In this document: in pieces, positions 33,923 to 45,614 of the stretch
Numbering within the stretch: the first letter of the stretch is position 1
Layout of the letters: each line of letters opens with the position of its first letter
Origin: Zygnema cylindricum
Taxonomy: Eukaryota > Streptophyta > Zygnematophyceae > Zygnematales > Zygnemataceae
NCBI GenBank assembly: GCA_037447655.1
Contig: JBBHKE010000716.1
Location: forward strand, 1 to 54,146
Length of the DNA stretch: 54,146 nucleotides
Reading direction: 5' to 3'
The notes under the pieces: generated by a model
What the model saw: the letters and a program-made list of their open reading frames with translations, nothing else
What the model was told of the DNA's origin: nothing
Databases searched by the model: none
Program-made: the position numbers and the translations under genes

Positions 33923-35640
33923 CCAACACAAACGTGGTAAGTTCTCTTTATTTATTTTTTGTAATTGTTTCTTTGCTTGTCAAACCATGTTTTTGATCGT
34001 TGAATCCTTTTGGCACTTTAAATAGGAAAGGTTCGTTTTTTGCTCTCCCTTATAATTAACTTGTTGTGGTTTTAACTGGATCCCAAGTGACGTAAGCAAT
34101 TACAACTTAGTAAATACTCCCCATAGTAAATATAATTTGTTTACATACGAAAAATAATATAATTTACAACGAGGAGCCTTATCATTAAATAATTCTTACG
34201 GAAAGGTTACGGATGTGTAATTTGCAGAAAATAGGCGAAACAACGAAAACGTATCTCGTCAATACCAAGATTTTCAAGTATTAACAAGGGATGAACGAAA
34301 AAAGAAAGAAGAAAAAGGCGCTTAAATGGGTTTTTTGGATGAGATGTCCAAAAATCAATAAGCAACCCACGAATGTCCAAAACGTTTTGACTGAAATTTT
34401 TGGAAATAAAAAAAAGTAACTTGTGGATATACAAACGACAAAAAAACTTTGGACATTATGACAAATTCAAATAGTGGCGTTTTTCCAAATTTGAAAGTTT
34501 CATCGTTGATTATTCGCCAATGATTAAATGTCATTGTCTCGAATTTGAGGAAATATCTCCTCATATTCTAATTTTTTATTTTTCAAAACCGAAGCCGTGT
34601 ACGAAAATAATGTGAAAAGGTCTTGTTACTAGGACCGCGGTGTTTTTTTTATTTTTAATTTCTTTGCAAGGTGACCTTCGGCATAAATGAAGGTTGACTG
34701 AAGACAGCAAATACAAACTATAAAGTACAAACCAAAAAGTACAAAGAAGTAGTACAAAATGATTTATTGATGTTAGTAGTTTCTTTGTGGGGAAAATTGA
34801 AATGCTTGTAAAGTAATCGGACCGACAGCGTTAGAAAGTTTGATGTAAATTTATCAATTACTAAAAAAAATTATGTTATCTCTTTATGATATTATGCTTA
34901 CAACAACATCACTTTCTTTTTTTTTGTCTCTTTGAACAATATATGAATGTTGTAAGAAAACAAAATCTTTTCAACAACGGGCTTACGGTTTAAAACATAA
35001 CAATAATTTTAAGTTTTATAAAGAATGTGCGATGGTAAACCAACTGAATACATGGAAAAAAAATGAAAAAAAAAAGTTAAAAGGAAATCTAAAAGCTCAC
35101 ACGAATATTAAAACATTACCTTTGATTTTGACTTATTTTTAGAATTAATTTTCTAGAGGTGGTGGAAAAGGTGTTATCATTTTTAACCAGTGGACATGCT
35201 CGCTTCTATTTGAACCTTTAAGCTGAGAATGTATCTTTTTGTCCCATCGAAATAATTTGTTCATGTCAAAATGAAAAGAGTAACTAGATATTTATGATTA
35301 TTGTCATTCTTTTGAATATTTCAGGGCAAAATACAATTATGATGGCAACGTCAACGATGATAGTGACAGTGATGAAGTTTTTATTGAATGAGAGGCCATG
35401 GAAGGCCGAAAAGATTACTATGACAAAATATCAAGATAGGCCGAAAATGAAGAAAAAGGCCAAGATAGAGAAGACAGGAAAGGAGTAACGACAAATAAGG
35501 AAACAAGTGAGAGGTTTGTCGTTTGAGTGTCTATTAGATTCAGTAATTTTACATGACGACACAAGAGAGTCTTATAGTAAGACGAAGTAAGGGGTAACCG
35601 AAAAGGCTCTAAAAGGTACATCTAATCTAGAGCGTAATTT
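33923..35640. other. 3' flank of the PAN gene, nothing firm
   Basis: A donor-like GTAAGT follows at 33936, in the 3' UTR of my model. At 35,324 an acceptor (TTTCAG) precedes a short acidic reading (NDDSDSDEVFIE then stop), which could be a terminal exon of something, but its phase does not fit the PAN gene. Confidence 0.35.
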
Positions 35641-35726
35641 AGGAAGGTACAACTAGTTACGCTAAAAGGAATCTGTTAGATTTCCTAGAAATCCGGGATT
35701 CGGCATGTCCCACACTTGGGAAAATT

Positions 35727-35797
35727 GAGCCGGCCAGGATTCGAACCTGGGACCTTTCACTTCAGCTGCGAACGCACTACCACTGTGCCACCAGCTC
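35727..35797 (-). tRNA. tRNA-like unit (CUG-type loop, lacks U33), probably tRNA-derived
   Basis: Reading the minus strand, 71 nt fold well: acceptor GAGCTGG/CCGGCTC, D arm GCAC/GTGC, anticodon stem TTCGC/GTGAA with one G-T pair, and T arm CCAGG-TTCGAAT-CCTGG. Box B GGTTCGAATCC is canonical. The anticodon loop AGCTGAA would put CTG (Gln) at 34-36 but has G at position 33 instead of T, so a working tRNA is doubtful. A T-run follows the 3' end (AATTTT). It may be a SINE head or a decayed gene. Confidence 0.6.
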
Positions 35798-35799
35798 GA

Positions 35800-35903
35800 T
35801 GTTGAGACTGGTGGGTCCGTACCCATTTTATTACGGGCGGCTCGAGTATGGATATTTCCATATTCTACCCCGTATTGGACCGGCTTCACGTGCCAATCCA
35901 ACA
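35800..35903. mobile_element. 104-bp TGTTG...CAACA element next to the tRNA-like unit
   Basis: The plus strand begins TGTTGAGACTGG and ends CCAATCCAACA, the TG...CA termini expected of a very small LTR. It lies two bases upstream (in tRNA sense) of the tRNA-like unit. No target duplication is clear. A solo TRIM-like LTR is one reading; a SINE body is another. Confidence 0.35.
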
Positions 35904-36716
35904 TCAAGGAGTGTAGAAAGTATGACTTAGAAATGAGAAAATCAGATCTAGGATCCATAAAAGAAGAAGGGAAAAATATAAATAATGAGGATAATTTTAT
36001 ATATATTTTGGAAACAGAAAACTAGTCAGAAAAATAGACTTCAAGGGATTCCGAGGAAAGGGGAAAAGTAAATCTAGAGGGGGTTTTAAAAAATAGGGGA
36101 GAAGAGAAATATTTAATGAAAGGTTTAGCGGAGGAGCAATATATTTTGGGAATAAAAATAGAAAGTGATATTGGAAAGAATTCCATGGGAGAGAGTGAGG
36201 GAAGTTCAGAAAATGGGGTAATTATCTTAGATAAAAATATGAGTTCGGAAGAAGTGAAATTTATGAGAAGTTCAGTAGGGACTAGTGATTTTTGGATAAA
36301 TTTCGGGGAGGATGAATTTGACATCACTACTTCGTGTGATGTCACTTATAAAGATATGCATGTAAACGGGTTAGCATCTGGTTATCTGGTTATGTGTTGC
36401 AGATTGGGGATGGGGCAGGCTGTTGGAACTGCAAACAGAAAATTGGATTTTGCTCGGATAAAAAATGGATGAGGTGGATAAAATCCTTGTTCCAAGAGAT
36501 CGGAAATATGAAAAGTGGCATTCAAAATAGAATGTCTGATCAACAAGATGCAATGTTTATTTCGACTCGTCTAATACACATTTTTAAATATGACGGTATT
36601 CACTTAAAGTTTTATGAAAGGAAAAGAATGAAAAGAAAAAAAAAGGATTTTGTTTTTGTTGTATTTATTTTGATTAGTGGGAGTTAGCAGAATGGTAGAC
36701 TACAAAATAATGGGAG
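35904..36716 (+). pseudogene. 3' remnant of internally deleted copia-type element (unit 1)
   Basis: The open stretch 36116-36472 reads MKGLAEEQYILGIKI, then DKNMSSEEVKFM and SVGTSDFWINFGEDEFDITT, which parallels the RT tail and start of RNase H in the copia element at 38838-45184 (MKDLGEAKYIMGIQM, HLVGTRDLWLHLGGEHTDIT). It is co-linear with unit 2 (38,455-38,837 plus 45,190-45,614) and ends in a purine-rich run AATGGGAG just before LTR A. Confidence 0.7.
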
Positions 36717-37787
36717 TGTTAAAATTTGTGTTTTTTTTTGTAGGTCAACATTTATTTTATGTATTTGTTAGATGGTCTTGTCTACGTCATCCATACTTGT
36801 CGTAGTCACTGGAATACAGAGAAAGCCATGGCTGCCCCCATAGTTAGAAAGAAACAAGCAAACAGGCAGGCAGACAGGCAGAAAAACTAATAGGTGACCA
36901 AAATGATGCCCTGAGCCAAACCCGGGTCTGTGGTTCACTATGTAGACATCAGCCTTAACCAAACGCGTTACCGAAACGATACACGTGACGGATTTCAAAG
37001 GTATATAAACATTAACGCGACGGCTAATTAACACCAAACTAACGAATATGAACAATTCATGCACGTACGCGAATCTAAACAATGTAAAATATGTTTTTAT
37101 CGTACGACCAACATTGTAGCCGCCACCCGAAGTGAGTTTTCGGCGGCATTCGGAGATTGCGTCACGGAATGCCAAGTGGCGCCGTATTATTTGATACCGG
37201 AGAAGACGGGAGGAGGAACCATGGCTCCCGATTTGAGAGGTGTCACCTTGTAGACCATGTCGTACAATAAACGTACAATAAGTACATCGCCCATTGTACC
37301 TTCTTCTACTATATAGTGTTCCTATTGGACCTGGGTTAAGTAGTACGTAGTCGTGAGTAGGCAAACCAGGACTTAGCGATATTTAGGTACCTCTCTCTAA
37401 GAGAGCTTCTAACTATAAAGGTCATATTTGACCCTCCATAACTTACTGCTCAGGGGAGCAAATTCAGTGATTCTTTTTGCTGCGAATTCACAAGAGTCTA
37501 AGCTACATGCGGGTGTAGTCAGTCAAAGTCTTTGCCTGTCAGGGTGGTGGTATTTCTAAGGGAAAGTCAAAGTGGGGAATGTTATCCTAAACTCATATTC
37601 TAACTTTGCATTTTGAGGTGGAACTAAGCACACAGAAAAGACTTATTTCATACGGTGAAGTTGTATTGGGGTTCTAACTATCAAGGTGTCAGTCATTTGG
37701 GTTTGTATCAACTTAAATTCGGCACTATCTAGATAATCTTCTTTTGATCTGCGAATTCTGTGAGGGAATGGACCTCACAGAATTTCA
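36717..37787 (+). mobile_element. LTR A of the older element (shared between units 1 and 2)
   Basis: It starts TGTTAAAATT after a purine-rich tract and ends CACAGAATTTCA. It parallels LTR B (45615-46774) along most of its length, for example the shared GGGAAAGTCAAAGTGGGGAATG. Near 36,800 it shares GTCGTAGTCACT and AGCCATGGCTGCC with the copia LTRs. A TATAAAGG box lies near 37,415. An antisense tRNA-like segment lies at about 36,910-36,975. Immediately after the end the sequence is already mid-gag, so the primer site and gag N-terminus are missing. Confidence 0.65.
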
Positions 37788-38837
37788 AAGGCCTATGTCT
37801 ATAAAGGCGATAGCATGATAGAATTTTGCAATGATATTGTTGCGATATATGTTGAGCTAGCAAGTGCGGGATATGTAGATTTTGAGGAGAGAAATATTAA
37901 TACACTAATCATGAAACTCCCAGATGAGTTCGAAAACATCATTTACCATATGCAATAGATGGCTTCTCCTGGACTTGGAGCATTACCATAGGGATAATAC
38001 TTGTCAGGGAAAGCACTTTGGAGCTTCGAAGGGGAAGTGACAGGGTGAATGCATTTACAACTAGTGGTGACTGGCAGAAGCTTGATGAGAGGAATGGCGC
38101 TGACAAGCGGAAGCGTGATGAGAGGAAGAAAGACAAAAGTAAACCTTATCACAACTTTGGTTGAAAGAGAGGGAGAGGTAAAGAAAGGGGAGGTTTGAAA
38201 AATGGGGTTTGGTTCTTTTGTAGGGAACCGGGTAATTATATGGAGGAATGCCCTTGTTTGGAAGAACTTAGAACTTGGAATGTGGAAGAGGAGAAAGAAA
38301 TGGAAGAGGAGAATAAGGATGAAGAAATTTTGGAGCTTCTTCACATCGGTAGAATGGAGAAGAGAGAAATGTACACAAAAATTCTACGGAAGCAGTATTG
38401 TACCTTTGGAGGTATAAGGGAAGTAAAGCGAAGGGAGGTACTTGAGGGAGTTAGACTTGATGTGGATGTCAAGAAGTGTATAAAGTATGACTTAGAAATC
38501 ATAAAGTCACATCTAGGATCCATAAATGAAAAAGGGAAAAATAAAAATGATGAGGATAATTTTAAAGATATTTTGGAAACGCAAAACTGGTCATAAAGGG
38601 AGACTTCAACGGATTCCGAAGAAAGGGGAGAAGTAAATCTAAAAGGGGTTTTAAAGGATAAAGGAGAAGAGGAATATTTAATGAAAGGTTTAGGGGAGGA
38701 GAAATATTTATTGGGAATAAAAATAGGAAGTGATAGTGGAAAGAATTCCATGGGAGAAAGTGAGGAAAGTTCAGAAAATGGGGTAATTATCATGGATAAA
38801 AATATGAGTACGGAAGATGTAGATTTTATGAGGAACT
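37788..38837 (+). pseudogene. gag-like internal region of unit 2, joined to an RT-tail fragment
   Basis: Across stops one reads KGDSMIEFCNDIVAIYVELA and INTLIMKLPDEFENIIY, homologous to KGGKMLDYYTDLSCLYMEIE and VNTLIMKLSEEYENIVY in the copia gag. A decayed zinc knuckle (FFCREPGNYMEEC, one Cys and the His lost) lies at about 38,215-38,255. From 38681 it continues with MKGLGEEKYLLGIKI of the RT tail, so protease, integrase and most RT are absent. It stops at the insertion site of the copia element and resumes at 45,190. Confidence 0.7.
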
Positions 38838-39832
38838 TGCAATTCAATGTCCTCCATTTGGACCAAGAACGAGGAAGCCTCTGGGTAGTTTTTGACTAAC
38901 CCACTTTCAACGAGAGCAACTGCTACCCTAGCAGATAAATAGATAACCTGACTGCACCCCTGTGCAGTCTGGTCTCCCTTAAGTCCACAGCAAAAAGAAT
39001 CACTGAAATCGCCTTACCAGGCGATTAATTATCAAGCGGCAAAGATGGCAATATTTATACAAGCTTGTTGGGAGAGAGGCGCCTACCTACTCAATCCACT
39101 AAGTCCCAAACCCTCTCACAACCCCTATCTACTGAAGTACGGGACCAATCAAAAGACTGTATAGTATAGAAAAGTACCATGGCCGATGTACTTTCTGTAC
39201 GGCCTGTGTACGACAAGGCCATGGAGTGGACGCCTGTCTCCTCCAAACTTCTCCTCACGCTCTCCGGGATTCCGGCTTCCGAATGACATATTGCCACGTA
39301 TCGCCAGGTTATGTTATATCCGTAAACCGCCAAAGCGGCCATTCCACGATCTCGGCGATGATGTTAGCCGTCGGATCTAAGTCGGCTTTAATTCCTAGCC
39401 ATTCAAAACAAATGTCCGGTACATTTGTTTCATGCGCACTTAATTTCCCAACTTGTTTCTATGTATCCTATTTGTAATTGCGTTAATCGGATTAGTCGTC
39501 TATCTATTGTTTAAATAGCTATCGAACCCTATGTATCCTAACGGACTACTACGACAGACTGTAAGGGTTGACGGCTATGCCTCGCCCTACCGGTCGTAGG
39601 TTCGAGTCCTGCCGGACTCAACCTTTTTGGTTGAGAGTGACTTAGGTCACTCTTAAGCCCTGCCTATGGAGCTAAGGCAGCCATGGCTCCACCGCCCTCT
39701 CTCTCCTTCAGTGACTACAACAAGTATGGGGTCAGAGAGAGAAGGTGGAGGCAAGCTGCCTCTGCTTTTATTTTCATTCTTATTTTAATTAAGACTTAGA
39801 AAATACCTCCCCTATATCTAGTGATTTCAACA
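38838..39832 (-). repeat. 3' LTR of the copia element
   Basis: It matches 44190-45184 over its full 995 bp with scattered differences. The TATA box TATAAATAT (minus strand) lies at about 39,050-39,059. An antisense tRNA-like segment lies at 39,547-39,620 with box B GGTTCGAGTCC on the plus strand. Confidence 0.9.
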
Positions 39833-39846
39833 CTCCCCTTATTTTC
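39833..39846 (-). other. Polypurine tract of the copia element
   Basis: On the minus strand AAATAAGGGGAG directly precedes the LTR start TGTTGAAATC, as required for plus-strand priming. Confidence 0.8.
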
Positions 39847-40529
39847 TAGTCTAATTTTAATTTCTCTTTTAATCCACATTTTTCTCTACAATAGTTTAGC
39901 TTGGGAGACGGCACAGGCTTTGTCATCATATCAGCCACTATTTCCCCATCTCTCCTATACACCAAATTCACAATTTTATTTTCAACTTTTTCCCTCACAA
40001 AGTTCAATCTTATATCCATATGCTTAGCTTTGAAATGGTTTTTTGGATTGGCTGCAATTGCAATTGCAGCCTCATTGTCACAAAACACTTCATGTACTCC
40101 CTTCTTCATGTACCCGAATTCTTGCAATAAGGACTTCACCCACATAAGCTCTTTCACAGCATATGAAGAGGCCATGTACTCAGCCTCCATAGTGGACTGA
40201 GCAACAACCTTTTGTTGCTTGCTGCTCCAACAACAAGCACATTCCCCCACATACAATACATACCCAAAAGTGCATCTTCTCATAGGTGCATCACCATAAC
40301 TGGCATCACTCCAAGTAGTGATGTCAGTGTGCTCCCCTCCCAAATGCAACCATAGATCCCTAGTTCCCACCAGGTGTCTCATTACTCTCTTAGCTGCCTC
40401 CCAATCTCTCTTTATACGATCATTAAGACTCCTATTGAGGACTCCAACTGCTGCAGCTATGTCAGGCCTAGTACAATTTATTAAGTAAATCAAACTTCCT
40501 ACAACCTGTATGTGAGGAATAGACTTCAT
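39846..40529 (-). pseudogene. Copia RNase H and pol C-terminus
   Basis: An open 227-codon stretch. It begins with the RT/RH connector (VVGSLIYLINCTRPDIAAAV), then RNase H with acidic residues in TWSDASYGD, STMEAEYMASS and VFCDNEAAIAI, and ends ADMMTKPV...LNYCREKCGL, the standard copia ending. It is one frame away from the RT segment, so a frameshift separates them. Confidence 0.85.
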
Positions 40530-41289
40530 AAACTGCCACTTTCTGGACTCATCTGATCATCTAACATTATCACTCCTCTTTCTACACTTCCATCACTTAC
40601 TTTGTTCAAGCCCATGAGAGTGGTACAACTGTTTGCATTCTCCATCTGGAATTTCTCCAGCATATTTCCTATAGCCTCTTTCTGTGTAAGTCTGATGATC
40701 CTCTTCTCCCTATTTTTTTCCATTTGAATTCCCATAATATATTTAGCCTCTCCTAAATCCTTCATGTCAAATCTACTTCCCAGATCTTTCTTTAACCTAT
40801 TTATCTTCTCCATAGACTTAATCAATAACAGCAAATCATCCACATAAATTGCAATAAAAATCACACCATTCTCATCCTCAAACATATAAATAGATTGGCC
40901 TGAAATGATCCGAATATACCCGAGACTGGTAAAAAACTCATCTAGTTTCTTATTCCATTGTCAGGGGACGTGCTTTAGTCCATATAAATTCTTTATAAGT
41001 CTGCAGACTTTGCTTTCCTCTCCTTCCTCTACAAAACCTTCTGGTTGCCGCATGAAGATTTCTTCCTCTAGATCACCGTTGAGGAAGGCGGTTTTGATAT
41101 CCATCTGGTGAATTTCAATGTCTTCCGCTGCTGCTAGACTAAGGAGAATCTTACAGATGGGAATCGAACTACCGGAGCAAAGGTCTCCTCATAATCTATC
41201 CCCTCTTTTTGAGTGAACCCTTTTGCCACCAGCTGAGCCTTAAATCTCTCAATGGTGTGATTTGGATTCAGTTTTAGTTTAAATACCCA
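40526..41289 (-). pseudogene. Copia reverse transcriptase, frameshifted
   Basis: The N-terminal part reads [20 protein letters not shown], then [14 protein letters not shown], in one frame to about 41,130. It then shifts. The 40526-40885 segment has the active-site IYVDDLLLL and DMKDLGEAKYIMGI. An in-frame stop also separates it from the upstream IN-RT linker at 41,290. Confidence 0.8.
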
Positions 41290-41805
41290 TTAACACCCAA
41301 TGGGTTTTCTATCTGGTGGACAGTCCACCAGCTCCCAAGTATTTGCCTCCATGATTGAAGCCATCTCATGATTTATGGCTTTGACCCACCTTTCTTTCTC
41401 CGAACTGTCCATTGCCTCCGAGTATGACTGAGGCTCATCTGGATGAGAAAGCTTTGTTACCTTGCAAGCAGCCTGTTTTCCTTGAAGCCTTTTGTTGCTC
41501 CTCCGTCCTCCCTCAAAGTCCGAAGCAGGAATGGAGGGAAGTCTTGGATTCCTCCGAACTGTCTCATCACCTCCCCTATCCATGGGAACCGGTTCTGACT
41601 CCTCTTCCTCTCTCTCCTCAAAGGGTGTAAGAATATGAGGAGATTCTGGTATATCCCCCCCATCTTTTACCTCCCCTAGATCTGCAATCATGTTTTCACT
41701 AGTGTCCCTTTTGGGAAGATCTAAGTCCTCCTCACTCTCGGACTCAAAGCTGATTCTGATTTTCTTGATTTTTTTGAAGGGATCAAAAGACTTCCATTCA
41801 TCCAT
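41290..41805 (-). pseudogene. Copia integrase C-terminal extension and RT start
   Basis: An acidic Ser/Glu-rich linker (SESEEDLDLPKRD, EEREEEESEP) is followed by RRNPRLPSI and then EPQSYSEAM...ERWVKAINHEMASIM, the standard entry to copia RT. Confidence 0.75.
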
Positions 41806-41835
41806 GACAACTAGATGCTTTACCAGAATGATATC

Positions 41836-42822
41836 TTATTTAGCTAAGTCATAGACTCTATATCCCTTGACATCCTCATCATATCCCACAAAATATCCCG
41901 GTTTCCCTTTAGCATCTAGTTTCCAGTTTTTCTTATCTGTGTCAAGATTGTAAACTTGACTACCAAATACTTTCAAGTGAGAAACATTCGGTTTCTTTCC
42001 AACCCATCTCTCATAAGGGGTCATTCCTTTAACAGCTGTGGTGAGGACTCTATTTTTAATGTAGTTAGCACATTTCATGGCCTCTGCCCAAAATCTTCTT
42101 CCTATTTTCTTATCTGCCAACATGCATCACACACTATCTCCCAAAGTCTAGTTTAACCTCTCAGCTACCCCATTTTGTTTTGGATTATTCGGTACAGTTT
42201 TTTGATGCCGAACTCCCTTATCTCTCAAATAATCCTCAAACTAGTTAGAGGTGTACTCTCCCCCATTATCACTCCGTATTCTCTTAATGGGGGTTCCGTG
42301 CAACTTCTCACTCCAGGCTTTGTATTCTTTAAATTATTTTGGTGTTTCACACTTTGTTTTCAGGAAGTAGACTCTGGAATATCTGGACCAATCATCCTTA
42401 ATTGTCAACATATACCTATTTACCCCAACCGAAGGCACCCTTGTTGGTCCCCAGATATCTGTGTGGACCAGATCTAGTACTTTCTCACCTCTATATGTGG
42501 CAGTTTTGGGAAAGGGAAGTCTGTGAGCCTTACCTTGGGCACAGCCACTACAGTCATCCATCATCTCATTATCCCCAAACTGAATACCCTCTACTACACC
42601 CAGCTTCTTCATTTCCCTCAGTCTATCAAAATGCACATGTTACAAATGCTTATGCCAGATCATGAAGCTCGGAACACCACCATAGTAAGCACTCTTCTTT
42701 TCATTACTCAGATTAAGCCTAAACATTCCTTGGCTACCCTTATCAGCTGTGAAGTAGACTTCATCTCCATACTTAGCTGTAAAGACTCCCTTTTCTAGTG
42801 AAGGTATCAAAATCCTTGTCAT
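41836..42822 (-). pseudogene. Copia GAG-pre-integrase and integrase core
   Basis: The zinc-binding segment is visible as WHKHL...HVHFDRL and CSGC. The catalytic triad sits in VHTDIWGP, IRSDNGGEY and NGVAERLN. The C-terminal part reads MTPYERWVGKKPNVSHLKVF and GYFVGYDEDVKGYRVYD. There are several stops, but one frame is kept from 42,640 to 41,836. Confidence 0.85.
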
Positions 42823-43078
42823 CTAATACATAAGTAGACACATGATTCTTAATCAACTGAGGAATGTAGAGCACATCTGAGAAGTTGAGAATAGAGGTCT
42901 TACCATCCACTAAGACTTGCAGATCTACCGATCCCACTAGATCTGTGGTAACTACTATCCCATCCCCATACTCTATTTCCACAATAGGGATCTTTCTTAG
43001 CTTAGTGAAGAGGTGCCTTTCACGACACATATGCATGGATGCACCTGAGTCGATGATCCATCCCTCCTCTGGTGCTTA
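42773..43078 (-). pseudogene. Copia aspartic protease
   Basis: The active-site motif reads WIIDSGASMHM, followed by a typical body with VLYIPQL. It is in frame with gag apart from a stop (TAA) at 43,076. A frameshift follows near 42,800. Confidence 0.8.
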
Positions 43079-44071
43079 CCGAATGGCTCCAAAGGCACAC
43101 TTCTGTTTTCGAGGGATCTCTTTCTCCTCTAGATTCTCGTCAAGAAGAAGCTCCCCATCCTCTTCCTCGGAGGACTCGTCCTCCTCGGTCTCTCCTTTAC
43201 CTCGTGTGACCAGAGGTGCTTTCTTCTTCCCTTCGAAAGAACCACCTCCACGATTTTCTAAGAGCCTCAACCCCGATAGCTTGATGCAATCAGCTATGAA
43301 GTGCCCCGGCTTTTTACAGAAATGACAAAGGCCCTTTGGAGTCCTCGGTTCTCTAGATTGATCTTTTTCCCCTTTGAAGTTGTGGTACGGCTACTTCGGA
43401 TCCTTCCTCCACCGGTCAGTTCTGGCAGCTAGAGCTTACACGCTCTTTCCTCCTCTTCGGATCTCAATAGTGTTTTCCTGTACAAGTATCATTCGAACCA
43501 CGGTGCTCCACTTCGAAGCACTATCATCCATTTGTTGCACTCGGTACACTATATTTTCATACTCCTCCGACAACTTCATGATGAGAGTGTTAACTTTCAT
43601 CTTCATAGTGCCTGTCCATCCAGCACTCTCTATCTCCATGTATAGACAAGAAAGATCGGTGTAATAGTCCAACATCTTTCCTCCTTTGAAAGCGTAATTG
43701 ATCAACCTTTGCTCAGCTAGCTAAAGCTCCTGAATGGAACCAGCTCTATAGATCTCCACTAAGGTCATCCACAACTCCTTAGCCTTGAAGATTTGAAGGT
43801 GAGAAGTTGCCAACGCTTGGGTGAGGTGCTTCAAAATGAAGTGCCTTGCATTCATGTTGGTGTACTCCCACATCTGAATGTCGTTTTCCTCGATCTTCAC
43901 GGCCACCGCTCTGGGTGCCATGGCAATAGGAGTGATAGGTGTCTCCTTTCCTTTCCCTATTTCGGACACACTGCTATCCCCATCATCTGTCTCCTCAGTT
44001 GGGGCAGATTCGGCTGCAAAGAACCTCACTCCTCCAAACCTTGGTGGAGTTCCTTGAGATGGACGTTTCAC
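43079..44071 (-). pseudogene. Copia gag with complete zinc knuckle, three in-frame stops
   Basis: One frame runs through gag with stops at 43,721, 43,436 and about 43,390. It has the gag core LALATSHLQIFKAKELW-like helix region and VNTLIMKLSEEYENIVYRV. The CCHC knuckle CHFCKKPGHFIADC (CX2CX4HX4C) is intact. A Glu-rich spacer follows before protease. Confidence 0.8.
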
Positions 44072-44174
44072 TTGTCAACTAACAATACCCCAGTATCGTT
44101 TCTCACATAATGTTCCTGTCATCAGAGCTTCCCAGTAAATGAATCATGATCTGTTGAATATGGGTACCCTAGAG

Positions 44175-44189
44175 GGTGGGCCCATAACC
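44175..44189 (-). other. Primer binding site complementary to the initiator tRNA anticodon arm
   Basis: The plus strand GGTGGGCCCATAACC ends at the base before the 5' LTR (44190). From memory this equals the anticodon arm of eukaryotic initiator tRNA-Met (GGTGGGCCCATAACCC), so the element strand is complementary to an internal tRNA site, not the 3' CCA end. Drosophila copia is the classic case primed by a tRNA-iMet 5' half. Confidence 0.75.
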
Positions 44190-45184
44190 TGCAATTCTGT
44201 GTCCTCCATTTGGACGAAGAACGAGGAAGCCTCTAGGTAGTTTTTGACTAACCCACTTTCAACGACAGCAACTGCTACCCTAGCAGATAAATAGATAACC
44301 TGACTGCACCCCTGTGCAGTCTAGACTCCCCTGAGTCCACAACAAAAAGAATCACTGAAAACGCCTTACCAGGTGATTAATTATCAAGCGGCAAAGATGG
44401 CAATATTTATACAAGCTTGTTGGGAGAGAGGCGCCTACCTCCTCAATCCACTAAGTCCCTAACCCTCTCACAACCCCTATCTACTGAAGTACGGGACCAA
44501 TCAAAAGACTGTATAGTATAGAAAAGTACCATGGCCGATGTACTTTCTGTACGGCCTGTGTACGACAAGGCCATGAGTGGACTCCTGTCTCCTCCAGACT
44601 TCTCCTCACGCTCCCCGGGATTCCGGCTTCCGAATGACATATTGCCACGTATCGCCAGGTTATGTTACATCCGTAAACCGCCAAAGCAGCCATTCCAGGA
44701 TCTCGGCGATGATGTTAGCCGTCGGATCTAAGTCGGCTTTAATTCCCAGCCATTCAAAACAAATGTCCGGTACATTTGTTTCATGCGCACTTAATTTCCC
44801 AACTTGTTTCTATGTATCCTATTTGTAATTGCGTTAATCGGATTAGTCGTCTATCTATTGTTTAAATAGCTATCGAACCCTATGTATCCTAACGGACTAC
44901 TACGACAGACTGGTAAGGGTTGACGGCTATGCCTCGCCCTACCGGTCGGAGGTTCGAGTCCTGCCAGACTCAACTTTTTTGGTTGAGAGTGACTTAGGTC
45001 ACTCTTAAGCCCTACTTATGGAGCTAAGGCAGCCATGGCTCCACCACCCTCTCTCTCCTTCAGTGACTACAACAAGTATGGGGTCAGAGAGAGAAGGTGG
45101 AGGCAAGCTGCCTCTGCTTTTATTTTCCTTCTTATTTTAATAAAAACCTAGAAAATACCTCCCCTAAATCTAGTGATTTCAACA
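44190..45184 (-). repeat. 5' LTR of the copia element
   Basis: It has the same length and ends as 38838-39832. TATAAATATTG on the minus strand lies at about 44,400-44,410. The antisense tRNA-like segment lies at about 44,898-44,972. Confidence 0.9.
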
Positions 45185-45189
45185 GAACT

Positions 45190-45614
45190 TTGTGGGGATT
45201 CTTGGTTTTTGGCAAAATTTGGGAGGAGATGGATTTGACATCGCTTCTTGTTTTAATGTCGTTTATGAAAATGTACCTGTAAAAGGGGTATCATCTTGGT
45301 ATGTGTGGAAGAGTGGGGATGGGGGATGGCTATTGGAACTGCAAGTCGAAATTGTTTTTGCTTGAATGAAAAAGAGATGATGTGGATAAAATCCTTGCTC
45401 CAAGAGGTCGGATTTATGAAAAGTGGAATATAAAATGAAATCTATAATTAATAAAATGAAATTATTATTTCGGATCATCTAATACACCGTCTAAAACACG
45501 AGGGTATTCACTTAAAGTGTTATGAGAATAAAGGGAAAAAAGAAAGGAAAGTATACATACATGTATTTGTTATTTTTGATGGGAGTTGAAATAAAAAATA
45601 GAAAATAAGGGGAG
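45190..45614 (+). pseudogene. Continuation of unit 2 after the nested insertion (RNase H remnant)
   Basis: Joined conceptually to 38,837 it continues as FVGILGFWQNLGGDGFDIA, matching SVGTSDFWINFGEDEFDIT of unit 1. It decays through stops, then shows ATGAAAAGTGGAATATAAAATG and ends AAAATAAGGGGAG, a polypurine tract, immediately before LTR B. Confidence 0.75.

Larger units (their letters stand above)
38838..45184 (-). mobile_element. Complete Ty1/copia LTR retrotransposon, 6,347 bp, decayed coding region
   Basis: Both LTRs are 995 bp with TG...CA ends. The 5-bp target duplication GAACT flanks the element exactly (38833-38837 and 45185-45189). In minus-strand order: LTR, primer site, gag, PR, IN, RT, RNase H, polypurine tract, LTR, which is the copia order. 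Coding sequence has at least three in-frame stops in gag and frameshifts in PR/IN and RT/RH. It has inserted into the RNase H region of an older related plus-strand element. Confidence 0.9.

Noticed and set aside
35324-35488. Exon-like segment after an acceptor, readable as an acidic tail or as a Lys-rich 54-codon end
   Set aside because: Neither reading matches a known domain, and the better-looking acidic frame needs phase 2, while PAN introns are all phase 1.
36768-37364. 198-codon minus-strand ORF
   Set aside because: It lies within LTR A, has no recognisable domain and is antisense to the element.
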